The notes: generated by a model from the letters alone, not told the origin. 53,732 nucleotides of DNA from Deinococcales bacterium (GCA_012515535.1 JAAYYF010000003.1:1-53732), one strand, 5' to 3'; numbered from the stretch's first letter, positions 1 through 8,361 are shown. Numbers and translations are program-made.

Positions 1-879
1 CACGCCGTCGGGCAGGCCGGGGAGCAGCTCGGGGTCGACGCCCAGGTAGGCCAGCGGCCCCGAGGGCGTCATGCCCGACGCCGGCAGCCCCAGCCCCAGC
101 AGCTCCGGGCCCTCGGTGGCGCCCGGGCTCACGCGCTCGACCACCACCAGGTGCGGCACGCCGGTGCCGGCGCTGTACTGGGCCGCCTCGACCTCTTCGG
201 GCGCCAGGTCCAGCCGCTCGGCCACCAGCCCGATGAACGAGCTGCGGTAGCCCTCGCGCACCTCCTCCGGCTCCTCGCGCCAGGTGTCGGGCCACAGCGG
301 CATGTCGCGCACCCACACGCGGGCGCCGGTGGCGTCCTCGCTCAGCTGCCAGGCGCTGAGGCGCTCGACGCCGCCCCCCGCCGTCAGCACCAGGTAGTCG
401 GCGGGCGCCAGCGGCGTGCGCTGCTGCGCACGCACCACCAGTTCGCCGCCCACGCGCAGTAGCCGCACGTCGAGGCCCGCCATGGGCTCCTCGAGCAGCA
501 GCCGCGGGGCCAGGGGCGTGATGCCGGGCGGGATCGCCTCGGCCAATGCCGGCACCGGCTGGCCGCCGGCCACCTGCGGCATCGCCTCGGCGTAGCGCAG
601 CGCCGCCAGACGGTTGGCGAACGCGCCCACGCGCACGCGGAACACGTCGCCCTGCGCCGAGGTGGAGCGCACCACGTACGCGGGGAAGCCTTGGCGAAGC
701 AGGTCGCCGACCACGTTGAGGGCGGCGTCGCGGTCGGAGAGGGCCACCACCTGCACGGTGTAGGGGATCTGCTGCGCCGCCGCGAGCGACGCCAGGCCCC
801 AGGCCGCCACCAGCAGGACGACCGCCAGCGGTGCCGGCAGGCGCAGCCTGAACGCCGTGAGCCGCGGCTGCGGCGTCAC
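1..879 (-). CDS. SPOR-domain secreted protein (3' end outside window)
   Basis: An open frame of 293 codons runs off the left edge without a stop, so the C-terminus is missing. It starts with GTG one base after the stop of the ABC permease gene, so it is probably translated in the same operon. Residues 1-36 form a secretion signal: a basic start, a hydrophobic Leu/Val/Ala stretch, then AAAQQ. Residues 38-105 look like a SPOR domain: YTVQVVALSDRDAALNVV, then a second half with FRVRVGAF and repeated Ala/Arg helices. SPOR domains normally bind denuded peptidoglycan at division sites. The rest (about 110-293) is not recognised. The role is inferred from the SPOR-like fold only; the pairing with an ABC-2 exporter is unexplained. 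Confidence 0.7.
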   Translation of the reverse strand, partial: MTPQPRLTAFRLRLPAPLAVVLLVAAWGLASLAAAQQIPYTVQVVALSDRDAALNVVGDLLRQGFPAYVVRSTSAQGDVFRVRVGAFANRLAALRYAEAMPQVAGGQPVPALAEAIPPGITPLAPRLLLEEPMAGLDVRLLRVGGELVVRAQQRTPLAPADYLVLTAGGGVERLSAWQLSEDATGARVWVRDMPLWPDTWREEPEEVREGYRSSFIGLVAERLDLAPEEVEAAQYSAGTGVPHLVVVERVSPGATEGPELLGLGLPASGMTPSGPLAYLGVDPELLPGLPDGV

Positions 880-880
880 G

Positions 881-1657
881 CTAGAAGTCCTTCCGCTCGA
901 ACAGCACCACCGCGAGCGCGGAGAAGAGCGCGCCGTAGAGCGCGATGAGGGCCATCACCCACAGCACCTCCGACGCGGGGGTGGCGTAGGCGTTCAGCTG
1001 GGTGGTGAGCAGGAACGGCTCGAGGCTGGGGAACACCACGAGCAGCTGCATGAAGATTAGCGTCGCGAGCGTGGCCAGCGCCCCGCCGGCGGCGTTCATG
1101 AACACCACGGTGAAGAGCAGCGACAGCATGCCGATGGGCACCAGCGCCAGCGCCGCCAGGGCGTAGCCGCGCGCGATCTCGGCCAGCGCCTGCCCGCTCG
1201 TGAGCATCCCCTGCCCCAGCAGGCCCGCCTCGCCGAGCCCCGTGCCGCCGAAGAAGGCGCCGAAGCCGAACGGCACCCCGGCCGCCAGCGAGGCCAGCAG
1301 GAAGAGCAGCAGCATCAGGAACGGGTAGAGGGCCACCACGATCAGCTTGGCGGCCAGCCAGTTGGGCCGCGTGACCGGGCGCAGCAGGATCGTCGGCAGC
1401 GTGCCGTGGGCCATCTCGGTGCCGAGCAGCTCGGCGGCGGTGATCGCCACCAGCAGCGGCAGCAGGAACTGCATCGAGGAGAGCAGGCTCAGGGCCGGCA
1501 CCTGGAAGCCCGACACCAGGAAGAAGCCGTAGACCTCGAAGATGCCGGGGGCGTACGCCCACAGCCAGGGGAACACCAGCAGCAGCGCCAGGCCGAAGCG
1601 CACGCTCGTGAGGCGCCACAGCTTGGCTAGCTCCATGCGCAGCAGGGTGGGGATCAC
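881..1657 (-). CDS. ABC-2 type transporter permease
   Basis: A protein of 258 residues with about six hydrophobic membrane segments and little else, the usual size and look of an ABC-2 family permease (NatB/CcmB-like exporters). It starts with ATG (MIPTLLRMELAKLWRL), the typical cytoplasmic N-terminus of this family. Its first codons overlap the last four bases of the ATPase gene, so the two are translationally coupled and form one exporter. The motif AAELLGTEMAHGTLPTILL near residue 100 matches the conserved segment of ABC-2 permeases that precedes a membrane helix. The substrate cannot be told from sequence; drugs, lipids or sodium are possible for this family. Confidence 0.85.
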   Translation of the reverse strand: MIPTLLRMELAKLWRLTSVRFGLALLLVFPWLWAYAPGIFEVYGFFLVSGFQVPALSLLSSMQFLLPLLVAITAAELLGTEMAHGTLPTILLRPVTRPNWLAAKLIVVALYPFLMLLLFLLASLAAGVPFGFGAFFGGTGLGEAGLLGQGMLTSGQALAEIARGYALAALALVPIGMLSLLFTVVFMNAAGGALATLATLIFMQLLVVFPSLEPFLLTTQLNAYATPASEVLWVMALIALYGALFSALAVVLFERKDF

Positions 1658-2631
1658 GCCGCGCCCCCGTGGCCCGTGCCGGTGGCGCGGCCGTCCTGCG
1701 TCGCGGTGAGCTGCCCGGTCCGGCGCGCCCGCTCGGCGCTGACGCGCTCGCGGTAGTAGGCGCGCAGGTCGAAGACGTCACGGTTCATCTCTAGTACGCC
1801 CACGCCCGCCTCCGCCAGGATGGTGCTCACGCGCCCGAGGTCGTCGGCGCTGCGCGGGATGAAGACCAGCTCGGTGCCGCGGATGGTGGCGTGGGTCACC
1901 GCCTCGGGCTGCGCCTCGAGGGCCCGCACGCCCGCCGCCAGGTCGGTGACGCGCGCGCGGAAGCGCTCACGCCGGTCGAACAGGTTCACCTCGTCGATGA
2001 GCGCCCCCTCCTCGAGGATCGCCACGCGCGTGCAGTACGCCACCACCTCGTCGAGGTGGTGGGTGGAGAGCAGCACGGCCGTGCCGTCCTCGGCGGCCTG
2101 GCGCAGCACGCTGTGCACCAGGTGGAGGCTCAGCGGGTCCATGCCGCTGGCGGGCTCGTCGAGGATCAGCACCTGCGGGCGCGTCAGGACGGCCGCCGCG
2201 ACCCCGAGCCGCTGGCGCATGCCGAGGCTGTAGACGCCCACCTTGCGGTCGGCGGCGTCATCGAGCTCCATCAGCCGCAGCACCTCGTCGATGCGCCCGG
2301 GCTCGACGCCGCCGGCGAGGTCGGCGTGCAGGCGCAGGTTGGCGCGGCCGGTCAGGTAGGGGTAGAAGGCGGCGGGCGCCTCGACGACCGCGCCGAGCTC
2401 GCGCCGCACGGCGGGGTGCTGATGCGGGTCCTTGCCGAGGATGCGCACCTGCCCGCTGGTGGGGAACGCCAGGCCCGCCACCAGCCGGATGACGGTGGTC
2501 TTGCCGGCACCGTTGGGGCCCACCAGGGCGTAGACCTCGCCTGGGTTCACCCGGAACGTGAAGTCGCGCACCACCGAGCGGGTGCCGTAGGTCTTGGTCA
2601 GTGCATCGGTCGCGATCGCGGGGGTAGACAT
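1654..2631 (-). CDS. ABC transporter ATP-binding protein
   Basis: A 325-residue ATPase subunit partnered with the downstream permease. It shows Walker A (GPNGAGKTT, about residue 38), a signature motif in variant form (YSLGMRQRLG), Walker B (VLILDEPASGMDP) and the switch histidine (LLSTHHLDE). This is the CcmA/DrrA-like group that works with ABC-2 permeases. A stretch of about 100 residues after the ATPase core (from residue 220) is typical of that group. The ATG start has GAGGAGG a few bases upstream. It lies 53 bases after the 2-phosphoglycerate kinase gene and is probably co-transcribed with it. Substrate unknown. Confidence 0.9.
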   Translation of the reverse strand: MSTPAIATDALTKTYGTRSVVRDFTFRVNPGEVYALVGPNGAGKTTVIRLVAGLAFPTSGQVRILGKDPHQHPAVRRELGAVVEAPAAFYPYLTGRANLRLHADLAGGVEPGRIDEVLRLMELDDAADRKVGVYSLGMRQRLGVAAAVLTRPQVLILDEPASGMDPLSLHLVHSVLRQAAEDGTAVLLSTHHLDEVVAYCTRVAILEEGALIDEVNLFDRRERFRARVTDLAAGVRALEAQPEAVTHATIRGTELVFIPRSADDLGRVSTILAEAGVGVLEMNRDVFDLRAYYRERVSAERARRTGQLTATQDGRATGTGHGGAA

Positions 2632-2684
2632 GCGCCTCCTCGCGGGAGTCTACGTGGCGCCCGGGGGCGGAGCGATAACATTCT

Positions 2685-4151
2685 TCATCCGCCCGCCGGC
2701 CGCCGTTCGGTAGGGGGGCCGTTGCCCGCGAGCTCGTTGCGCTCCTCCATCAGCCGGTCGAGGACGTGGTCGATGCAGCGCTCCACCGCCTTGTCGAAGT
2801 CGCTCGCCTCGATCACGCGCACGCCGTGGCGCTGCGCCTGCTCCAGCAGGTACTCCTGGATGATGCGGATCTCGGCGAAGTGGTCGAGGTAGTTCTGCTG
2901 CGCCCGCTGCTTGCCGGTCTGCCCCTCGCGCGCGGCGAAGTGCTTGAGGTGGTCCTCCTCGTCGTCGACGCTCAGCACGATGGGGATCACGGTGGCGCCC
3001 TCCACGTCGCGCGTGGGCGGCACCCCCGGCACCAGCTGCACCCCCTCCATCACGATCGAGGTCGCCTCGTAGACGTTGCGCTCCACGATGGCCGTGAGGG
3101 CGGGCTTGAGCTGGTTCACCTGCGCCAGGAAGCCGCGCAGCACCCGCATGCGCTCGGGCTGAGCCGACTGCAGTTCGGCCGGCAGCAGCTCGGCGCGCCA
3201 CGCCTCGTAGGTGGAGGCGTGCAGGATGGGGCTCAGCTCAGGGCCGATCAGCGAGCGCAGCGCCTGGCGCACGCTGTCGGTCGACACCACGCGCGGGATG
3301 CCCAGGCGGTAGCCCACCTCGCTGGCGAGCGCCGACTTGCCGGCGCCCGGCGCGCCGCCGAACAGCACCACCAGCGGCTTCTCGCGCCGCCGCGCCTGGC
3401 GCATCATCAGGTAGCGCTGGGCGTACTCCTCCCCCGCCTCGCGCTCGAGCAGCCGCGCCACCTGCGCGCGCACCTCGTCGCGCGGCACCACGGCGGCGTC
3501 GGTGGCGTACAGCGCCGTCTCGACGCGCTTGGCGAGGTTGTGCGACAGCTCCGGCGACAGCCCGATCGCCATCAGCGACTGCGCCAGGATGCCGCGCGAG
3601 TACGGCAGCGTGGCGCCGCCGGGCTCGGTCACGCGCAGCTCGAACGACGACGAGGTGAGCATCTCGTAGCGCAGGCGCACGTCGCGGCCGAAGCGCCCCT
3701 CGAGGATCAGCGCGACGCGCCGCGCCAGCTCGTCGCGGTCGATGCGGTCGAGGCCGTCGCTGCGGATGCCCTGCTCGACCTGCAGCGCCACCACGTGCGC
3801 CTCCTTGAAGTCGAGGCCGACCTTCTCGAGGGACGACACCAGGCGCCGGCGCGTGAGCGGCTCGCCCTCCTCGCCCACCAGCAGCGGCACGAACGGCGGC
3901 GTCTGGCGGCGGAAGCGCTCGACGACCTCGGCGCTGACGCGCTTGGCGAGCGAGGCGGTGAGCAGCTCCATCAGCTCGTCGAGGCGCACCTCCCTGGCGG
4001 GCAGCTGCCGCAGGTGCTTCTCGACGTCGCGCGCCAGCGCCATGGCGTCGTCGGTGGGCACGCCGGCGCTCTGCAGCGCCTCCACCACCGAGCCGGCGCT
4101 GTAGGCGTAGCGCTCCGCGCCGCGGACGATGGTCAGCTCCTTGAGCTTCAC
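2685..4151 (-). CDS. 2-phosphoglycerate kinase-like protein with N-terminal ATP-cone-like repeats
   Basis: A 488-residue protein starting with GTG. The C-terminal half (about 255-470) is a P-loop kinase: Walker A GGAPGAGKSALA at 265-276, then RVVSTDSVRQ, and an EATSIVMEGVQLVPG segment. This matches the 2-phosphoglycerate kinase family, which makes 2,3-bisphosphoglycerate and is best known from archaea. The first 245 residues contain what look like three successive ATP-cone-type repeats, near 5-85, 88-165 and 170-245. Each has a short charged strand followed by a YSxGxxxxxLxxxG or RRRLVSSLEKVGL helix. ATP-cones are nucleotide-sensing allosteric modules. The true substrate in this bacterium is not established. 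Upstream is the Nudix gene, 61 bases away. Confidence 0.75.
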   Translation of the reverse strand: MKLKELTIVRGAERYAYSAGSVVEALQSAGVPTDDAMALARDVEKHLRQLPAREVRLDELMELLTASLAKRVSAEVVERFRRQTPPFVPLLVGEEGEPLTRRRLVSSLEKVGLDFKEAHVVALQVEQGIRSDGLDRIDRDELARRVALILEGRFGRDVRLRYEMLTSSSFELRVTEPGGATLPYSRGILAQSLMAIGLSPELSHNLAKRVETALYATDAAVVPRDEVRAQVARLLEREAGEEYAQRYLMMRQARRREKPLVVLFGGAPGAGKSALASEVGYRLGIPRVVSTDSVRQALRSLIGPELSPILHASTYEAWRAELLPAELQSAQPERMRVLRGFLAQVNQLKPALTAIVERNVYEATSIVMEGVQLVPGVPPTRDVEGATVIPIVLSVDDEEDHLKHFAAREGQTGKQRAQQNYLDHFAEIRIIQEYLLEQAQRHGVRVIEASDFDKAVERCIDHVLDRLMEERNELAGNGPPTERRPAGG

Positions 4152-4212
4152 GGCGTCGCCCCCGCGGGGCGGCCGCGCGCGGGTGCGGGCGGGCGTGCCG
4201 GGGGCCTCGTCC

Positions 4213-4836
4213 TCATCTGGGCTCGAACGGGTCGCTGGCGCCCGCCTCCCCGGCTTCGTCCGCGCCCGGCGCGGACGCCGCCTCCAGCAGGTCGCGCACC
4301 ACGTTGCCGGTGAAGCCCCAGATGAGGTACTCGCCCCAGGGGTAGGAGTAGAGCAGCCGCCGGTAGCGCTTCAGCTCGGCCACGCGCGTGTCGGGCTCGA
4401 TGGCGGCGAGCTCGGCCAGCGGCACGCTGAACACGGTGTCGACCTCGGCGGTGTTGAGCTCGAGCGGCTGCGGCCACGGCACGCGCGCCACGAACGGCGT
4501 GGCGACGTAGCCGGCCGGCGAGGGGTGGTCGGACAGCCGCCCCAGCACCTGCTCGGGGGTGACCACCAGCCCCACCTCCTCCTGCGTCTCGCGCAGCGCC
4601 GCTTCCAGGTGGCTCTCGCCGGGGTCGAGGCGCCCGCCGGGGAAGGCGATCTCGCCCGCGTGGCTCTTCAGCGCCGCGGCGCGCACGGTGAACAGCACCT
4701 CGACGCCCCCGGGGGCGTCGAGCAGCGGCACCAGCACGGCGGCGCGCCGGAACCCCTCGATCTCCATGCGCCGGGGCGCGTGGGCGGCGAGGCGGCGGGC
4801 GAGCTCGTCGAAGCGCGTGGCGGCCGAGCTCACCAC
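4213..4836 (-). CDS. Nudix hydrolase, CoA pyrophosphatase-like
   Basis: A Nudix hydrolase of about 207 residues. The Nudix box is clear: GRLDPGESHLEAALRETQEEVGL fits GX5EX7REUXEEXGU. Just before it, HAGEIAFPGG is characteristic of the NudL/CoA-diphosphatase subgroup, which cleaves CoA to 4'-phosphopantetheine and adenosine 3',5'-bisphosphate. Start choice: the frame is open up to a GTG at 4914, but a -10-like TACCAT lies at 4897-4902, downstream of that codon. I therefore prefer the tandem GTG codons at 4836/4833, where similarity to the family should begin. No strong Shine-Dalgarno is visible at either place. Confidence 0.82.
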   Translation of the reverse strand: MVSSAATRFDELARRLAAHAPRRMEIEGFRRAAVLVPLLDAPGGVEVLFTVRAAALKSHAGEIAFPGGRLDPGESHLEAALRETQEEVGLVVTPEQVLGRLSDHPSPAGYVATPFVARVPWPQPLELNTAEVDTVFSVPLAELAAIEPDTRVAELKRYRRLLYSYPWGEYLIWGFTGNVVRDLLEAASAPGADEAGEAGASDPFEPR

Positions 4837-4896
4837 CGCTCGGCGCCCCCGCGCCTTCGGTGACGTTGCGAGAGCGAGCGTGGCAGCATGCGCCCC

Positions 4897-4902
4897 ATGG
4901 TA
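4897..4902 (-). promoter_or_regulatory. Possible -10 element for the Nudix gene
   Basis: TACCAT on the minus strand fits TANNNT and would place the transcript start near 4890, about 54 bases before the preferred GTG start. No convincing -35 is seen. Confidence 0.35.
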
Positions 4903-4944
4903 CCAGGGGCGCACGCGGCGGCCCGACGTGCAAGACGCCGCGGG

Positions 4945-4964
4945 CGCCCGGCGCGCGCCGGGCG
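4945..4964 (-). terminator. GC-rich hairpin after the yfiH gene
   Basis: A near-perfect palindrome of CGCCCGGC/GCCGGGCG type with about an 8-base-pair stem lies 9 bases after the stop of the YfiH-like gene. There is no T-run, as is common in very GC-rich genomes. It probably ends the DUF4388-trmB-DUF1684-yfiH transcript. Confidence 0.45.
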
Positions 4965-4972
4965 GACCGGGG

Positions 4973-5767
4973 TCAGGCGGGCCGCCGCGGGCTCACGAAC
5001 GCCCAGTGCCGCCCGGTACGGCCGGCGTCGCGGCGGTAGCTGTAGAAGCGCTCGGGCTCGCAGTGGGTGCAGAGGCCCAGGTCGTGGACGTGCCCGGGCG
5101 CCACCCCCTCGCGCGCCAGGAGCCAGCGGTTGGCGGCCGCGATGTCGAGGCGGTAGCGGCCCGGCTCGGCGTCGGGCCAGGCCACCGCCGCCGGGAAGCC
5201 GGCGTCGGCGAAGCGCTCCACCACCTCCGGGCCGACCTGGTAGCAGGCGCCCGCCACGGCCGGGCCGAACGCCACGCGCAGCTCCTCGGGGCGGGCGCCG
5301 TAGCGCGCGCGCAGCTCGCCCACCACCCGGGCCGCCAGGCCCTTGACCGTGCCGCGCCAGCCGCAGTGGGCGGCACCCACCGCGCCGCTGGCGGGGTCGA
5401 GGAACAGCACCGGCAGGCAGTCGGCGACGCTCACCACCAGCAGGGTGTCGGGGTCGTCGGTGACGGCGGCGTCGGCCTCCTCCTCGAACCAGCTGGGCGC
5501 CCCGGCGAGCACGCGGTCGCCGTGGACCTGGTCGAAGGCGCACACCTGCGCGCGCGCGAAGCCGAGCTCGGCCAGCAGCAGGTCGCGGTTCTCCTCCACC
5601 TGCGCGCGCTCGTCGCCGGAGCTGAGCCCCAGGTTGAGGCTGGCGAACGGCCCGCCGCTGACGCCGCCCGCGCGGGTGGTGAAGCCGTGCACCACGGGCA
5701 GGCCCGCCGTGAGGTAGCGCGCGCTATCAGCCTGCGCGGTCCGCCCCGCCGGGTCGGCGCGGCTCAC
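4973..5767 (-). CDS. pgeF: YfiH/PgeF family purine nucleoside phosphorylase / laccase-domain protein
   Basis: A 264-residue protein of the polyphenol-oxidase/laccase-domain family (YfiH, YlmD, PgeF). Family hallmarks are visible: HGFTTRAGGVS near the start, DQVHGDRV, VADCLPVLFLDP and AAHCGWRGTVKGLAARVV. Together these supply the Cys and His zinc ligands. Members cleave purine nucleosides, and in E. coli the protein edits peptidoglycan precursors carrying L-Ser. The GTG start overlaps the stop codon of the DUF1684 gene (GTGA), so translation is coupled. The family assignment is firm; the exact biological role here is inferred. Confidence 0.87.
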   Translation of the reverse strand: MSRADPAGRTAQADSARYLTAGLPVVHGFTTRAGGVSGGPFASLNLGLSSGDERAQVEENRDLLLAELGFARAQVCAFDQVHGDRVLAGAPSWFEEEADAAVTDDPDTLLVVSVADCLPVLFLDPASGAVGAAHCGWRGTVKGLAARVVGELRARYGARPEELRVAFGPAVAGACYQVGPEVVERFADAGFPAAVAWPDAEPGRYRLDIAAANRWLLAREGVAPGHVHDLGLCTHCEPERFYSYRRDAGRTGRHWAFVSPRRPA

Positions 5768-6312
5768 GCCCGGTCGGCCTCGTCGGGCAGGCGCTCGCCG
5801 GCGCGCACCGGCACCGCCAGGCGGTTCTGCGGCGGCGGGAACGGGCAGCTGTAGCCCTCGGCGTAAGCGCAGTACGGGTGGTAGGCGAAGTTGAAGTCGA
5901 GGAGCACGCGCCCGGGCGCCACCACCTGCGCGTCGAGGTAGCGGCCGGCGCCGTACGTCTCGGAGCCGGAGGTGGCATCGGCGAACGGCAGGAACAGGCG
6001 CGGGCCCTCCGGGGCGTCGGTGGGGGCGAACAGCGTGAGGCTCAGCGCCTGCCCCTCCAGCTCGAAGCGCGCCACGCCGTAGACCAGGTAGAGGCGCTCG
6101 TCGCCGGAGCTGGTGCCGAGCAGCACCGTCTCGGGCTCGGCGGGACGCTCCACGTCGACCTCGACGCGCAGCTCGGGCCGCTCGGGGTAGTAGGCGAGGC
6201 CCTCGAAGCCGGGCGTGCCGTAGAGCGGCGAGCCGCGGTTCTCCTTCAGGAAGCGGTCCTTCTCGGCGCGCCAGCGCGCCAGCTCGCTCGCGCGCGGCAG
6301 CTCCGCGGCCAT
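5764..6312 (-). CDS. DUF1684 family protein
   Basis: A 182-residue soluble protein starting with ATG; that codon shares one base with the stop of trmB. The characteristic DUF1684 C-terminal segment is present: LLDFNFAYHPYCAY followed by YSCPFPPPQNRLAVPVRAGE. The N-terminal part has WRAEKDRFLKENRGSPL, also family-typical. Members occur in many bacteria and have no established reaction; the conserved Asp, Tyr, Cys and His residues suggest metal or ligand binding. It sits between trmB and yfiH with overlaps on both sides. Confidence 0.82.
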   Translation of the reverse strand: MAAELPRASELARWRAEKDRFLKENRGSPLYGTPGFEGLAYYPERPELRVEVDVERPAEPETVLLGTSSGDERLYLVYGVARFELEGQALSLTLFAPTDAPEGPRLFLPFADATSGSETYGAGRYLDAQVVAPGRVLLDFNFAYHPYCAYAEGYSCPFPPPQNRLAVPVRAGERLPDEADRA

Positions 6313-7343
6313 CAGTAGTTCCTCGCCGTGACGCTCAGGTCGGTGGCCGCGAGCAGCCACTCGGTGACGGCGTGGACGCAGCCGCGCGTGGTGGGCGTGA
6401 TCAGCGGGTCGCCGAACGACTCGAGGCGCACGATCACCTCGTCGGGGGTGCGCTGCTGCGCCAAAACCAGCAGCTGCTGGCGCAGGTCGGGCTCCTCCAC
6501 GGTGGCGCGCACCAGCCAGCGGCCGGCGCCGTCCTCGCCGCCGAGCACGGCGGCCAGCTCGTGCAGGATCACGTGGCCTTCGGCGTAACGGTCCACGCGC
6601 TTGTCGAACGGCGCCTTGGCGGGCAGCGTGCCGCGCAGTAGGGCATGGGGCATGATGGTCGGCCTTTCCCAGGGGTCGATGGCAGGGGCCGGCACGGCGT
6701 TGCGGCGGAACACCACGTAGTGCAGCGGCTTGCCCTGCTCGCGCCACTTGAGCGCGTACTTGGTCTCGAACACGTCGGGCGGCGCCGGCGGTCGCAGCGT
6801 GTCGTACAGGCCCGAGGCCGCTCCCTCGGCGAGGGCGAACCCCAGGTAGTCGGGGTGGTCGGTGGCGAGGCGCAGCTCGCCGCCCTCCCTCAGCCGCGAG
6901 CCGGCCAGCTCGAAGAAGGAGCGCTGCAGCAGGCGGTGCTTGGCGTGGCGCTCCTTGGGCCAGGGGCAGGGGAAGTTCACCACCAGGGCGTCGACGCTGG
7001 CCGGCGCGAACAGCTGGCGCAGCGCCACGTGGGCGCCGGTCTTGGCGAGGCGCACGTTGCCGACGCCCTCGCGCTTCACGCGCCGGAGGGCGCGTTGCAG
7101 GCTGCCCGACGACACCTCGAGGCCCACGAAGCGGCTGCCGGGCTCGGCCTTGGCGCGCCGCACGGTGAAGCGGCCGTCGCCGAAGCCCACCTCCACCACC
7201 AGCGGGCCCGTCTGCTCGAAGACGGCGTCCCAGGGCGCGGGGAACGGCAGCGTGCGCCACGCCAGCAGCGGCGAGGCGTGGCTCGGGAGGGCGGCTTCGG
7301 GCGCCGGGGCGGCGTCGGGGTGGGTGCTGGCTCGGTCGCTCAT
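6312..7343 (-). CDS. trmB: tRNA (guanine46-N7)-methyltransferase with long C-terminal extension
   Basis: A 343-residue SAM-dependent methyltransferase. The motif VVEVGFGDGRFTVRRA (SAM binding), the segment VVNFPCPWPKERHAKHRLL and the late ATDHPDY are diagnostic of TrmB, which makes m7G46 in tRNA. Common mesophilic TrmB is about 215-240 residues. Here an extra 110 residues follow (from about 235, PTIMPHALLRG onward). Extended forms are known from thermophilic or deep-branching bacteria such as Thermotoga and Aquifex. ATG start; no Shine-Dalgarno is evident. Confidence 0.9.
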   Translation of the reverse strand: MSDRASTHPDAAPAPEAALPSHASPLLAWRTLPFPAPWDAVFEQTGPLVVEVGFGDGRFTVRRAKAEPGSRFVGLEVSSGSLQRALRRVKREGVGNVRLAKTGAHVALRQLFAPASVDALVVNFPCPWPKERHAKHRLLQRSFFELAGSRLREGGELRLATDHPDYLGFALAEGAASGLYDTLRPPAPPDVFETKYALKWREQGKPLHYVVFRRNAVPAPAIDPWERPTIMPHALLRGTLPAKAPFDKRVDRYAEGHVILHELAAVLGGEDGAGRWLVRATVEEPDLRQQLLVLAQQRTPDEVIVRLESFGDPLITPTTRGCVHAVTEWLLAATDLSVTARNY

Positions 7344-7375
7344 GGTTCGGGGCGCCGGCGGGCCGGCTGCCCCCT

Positions 7376-7381
7376 AAGGTA
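7376..7381 (-). promoter_or_regulatory. -10 element upstream of trmB
   Basis: TACCTT on the minus strand within GGTTACCTTAG, 32 bases before the trmB ATG. It would drive trmB-DUF1684-yfiH independently of the DUF4388 gene. No good -35 is visible. Confidence 0.45.
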
Positions 7382-7404
7382 ACCCCGCCGCCCGCCGGGG
7401 CGCG

Positions 7405-8256
7405 TCAGGTGGGGTCGGTGACCGGGCGCACCAGCAGCGTCTCGTTGACGCGCAGGTCGGCGCGCACCAGGGCGTCGCGCGTGAGCTCGAGGTAGGGGCC
7501 GATCCCCTCCAGCGCCTTCACGGGGAAGAGCGTGACGCCGCCACCGCTGCGGCGGCAGGCCACCTCCACCACGCTCGCCCCCAGCGCCTTCTCCCAGGCG
7601 CTGAGGATGCCGGCGTCGACGCCCACGGTGCCGGGCGGCAGCCGGCGGTTCGCCAGGCGCGTGACCAGCCGCGCCGTGCGCGCGCGGCGATGCTGCAGCT
7701 TCAGGACGCCGGTGCGCACCAGGCGCTCGCACACCACGCGCAGCTCGTCGGGGTCGCGGCCCAGGTTGATGGCGATACGCGTGATGGTCCGCTGGCCGTC
7801 GACCTGGCTCATCAGCGCCAGCTCCTCGGCGTTGAGCGCGAACTCGCGCTGTTCGCCGGGCACCGCGTCGGGCACGGCCGGCACGGCGTCGCGCGACACC
7901 GTGAGGCCGCCGTAGGCCCCCTCCTGGCGCGGCGCGCGGCCGCGGTCGACCTCGTCGAGGCGGCGCATCGCCTCCAGCACCAGGTTCTCGGTGCCGACCT
8001 CGATGGTGTTCGCGGGGCTGGGCAGGCCGAGGCGGAACTCGAAGGCGCCGCGCTCGTCGGCGAACAGCGTGTAGACGGCGTCGGTGCCGGTGAGCTCGCC
8101 GAACTCCGCGTGGACCGCCTTGCCGCGGTCGAAGTAGATGCGCGCCCGGCCCACCGGGTGCTCGACCGTGAGGCGGCCGGTCCGCCGCGCGGCGGACAGG
8201 AGCTGGAACAGGTCCACGAGCGAGAAGAGTCCGAGCGTGCCCGTCACGGACGCCAT
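7405..8256 (-). CDS. DUF4388 (PATAN-like) domain protein
   Basis: A protein of 283 residues. The first 100 residues match the DUF4388/PATAN pattern: GTLGLFSLVDLFQLL, then RTGRLTVEHPVGRARIYF and the following FADERGAFEFRLG. These domains occur in bacterial and cyanobacterial response-regulator proteins and act as protein-interaction modules. Residues about 130-195 look like a winged-helix or GerE-like helical region (ELALMSQVDGQRTITRIA). The remainder (about 200-283) is unrecognised. The ATG at 8256 has an AGGGGG four bases upstream. A GTG at 8247 sits seven bases after TACGAT and would make a leaderless start. Divergent from lptF. Confidence 0.75.
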   Translation of the reverse strand: MASVTGTLGLFSLVDLFQLLSAARRTGRLTVEHPVGRARIYFDRGKAVHAEFGELTGTDAVYTLFADERGAFEFRLGLPSPANTIEVGTENLVLEAMRRLDEVDRGRAPRQEGAYGGLTVSRDAVPAVPDAVPGEQREFALNAEELALMSQVDGQRTITRIAINLGRDPDELRVVCERLVRTGVLKLQHRRARTARLVTRLANRRLPPGTVGVDAGILSAWEKALGASVVEVACRRSGGGVTLFPVKALEGIGPYLELTRDALVRADLRVNETLLVRPVTDPT

Positions 8257-8349
8257 CGTACCCCCTGCGGGCGCCGGATGGGAACGCGCCGCGCGCCGGA
8301 AGCGCCGGCCTGGACGCGCACGGGCCCGACCGGGCCGCGCGGCGGCCGG

Positions 8350-8355
8350 TATACT
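8350..8355 (+). promoter_or_regulatory. -10 element, leaderless start of lptF
   Basis: TATACT ends six bases before the GTG of lptF, so transcription should begin at or next to the start codon. No Shine-Dalgarno and no clear -35. Confidence 0.7.
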
Positions 8356-8361
8356 GCTCCG

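Noticed and set aside
4837-4914. Longer Nudix start at GTG 4914
   Set aside because: A -10-like box lies downstream of it, no ribosome site precedes it, and the additional 26 residues show no family similarity. It cannot be fully excluded.
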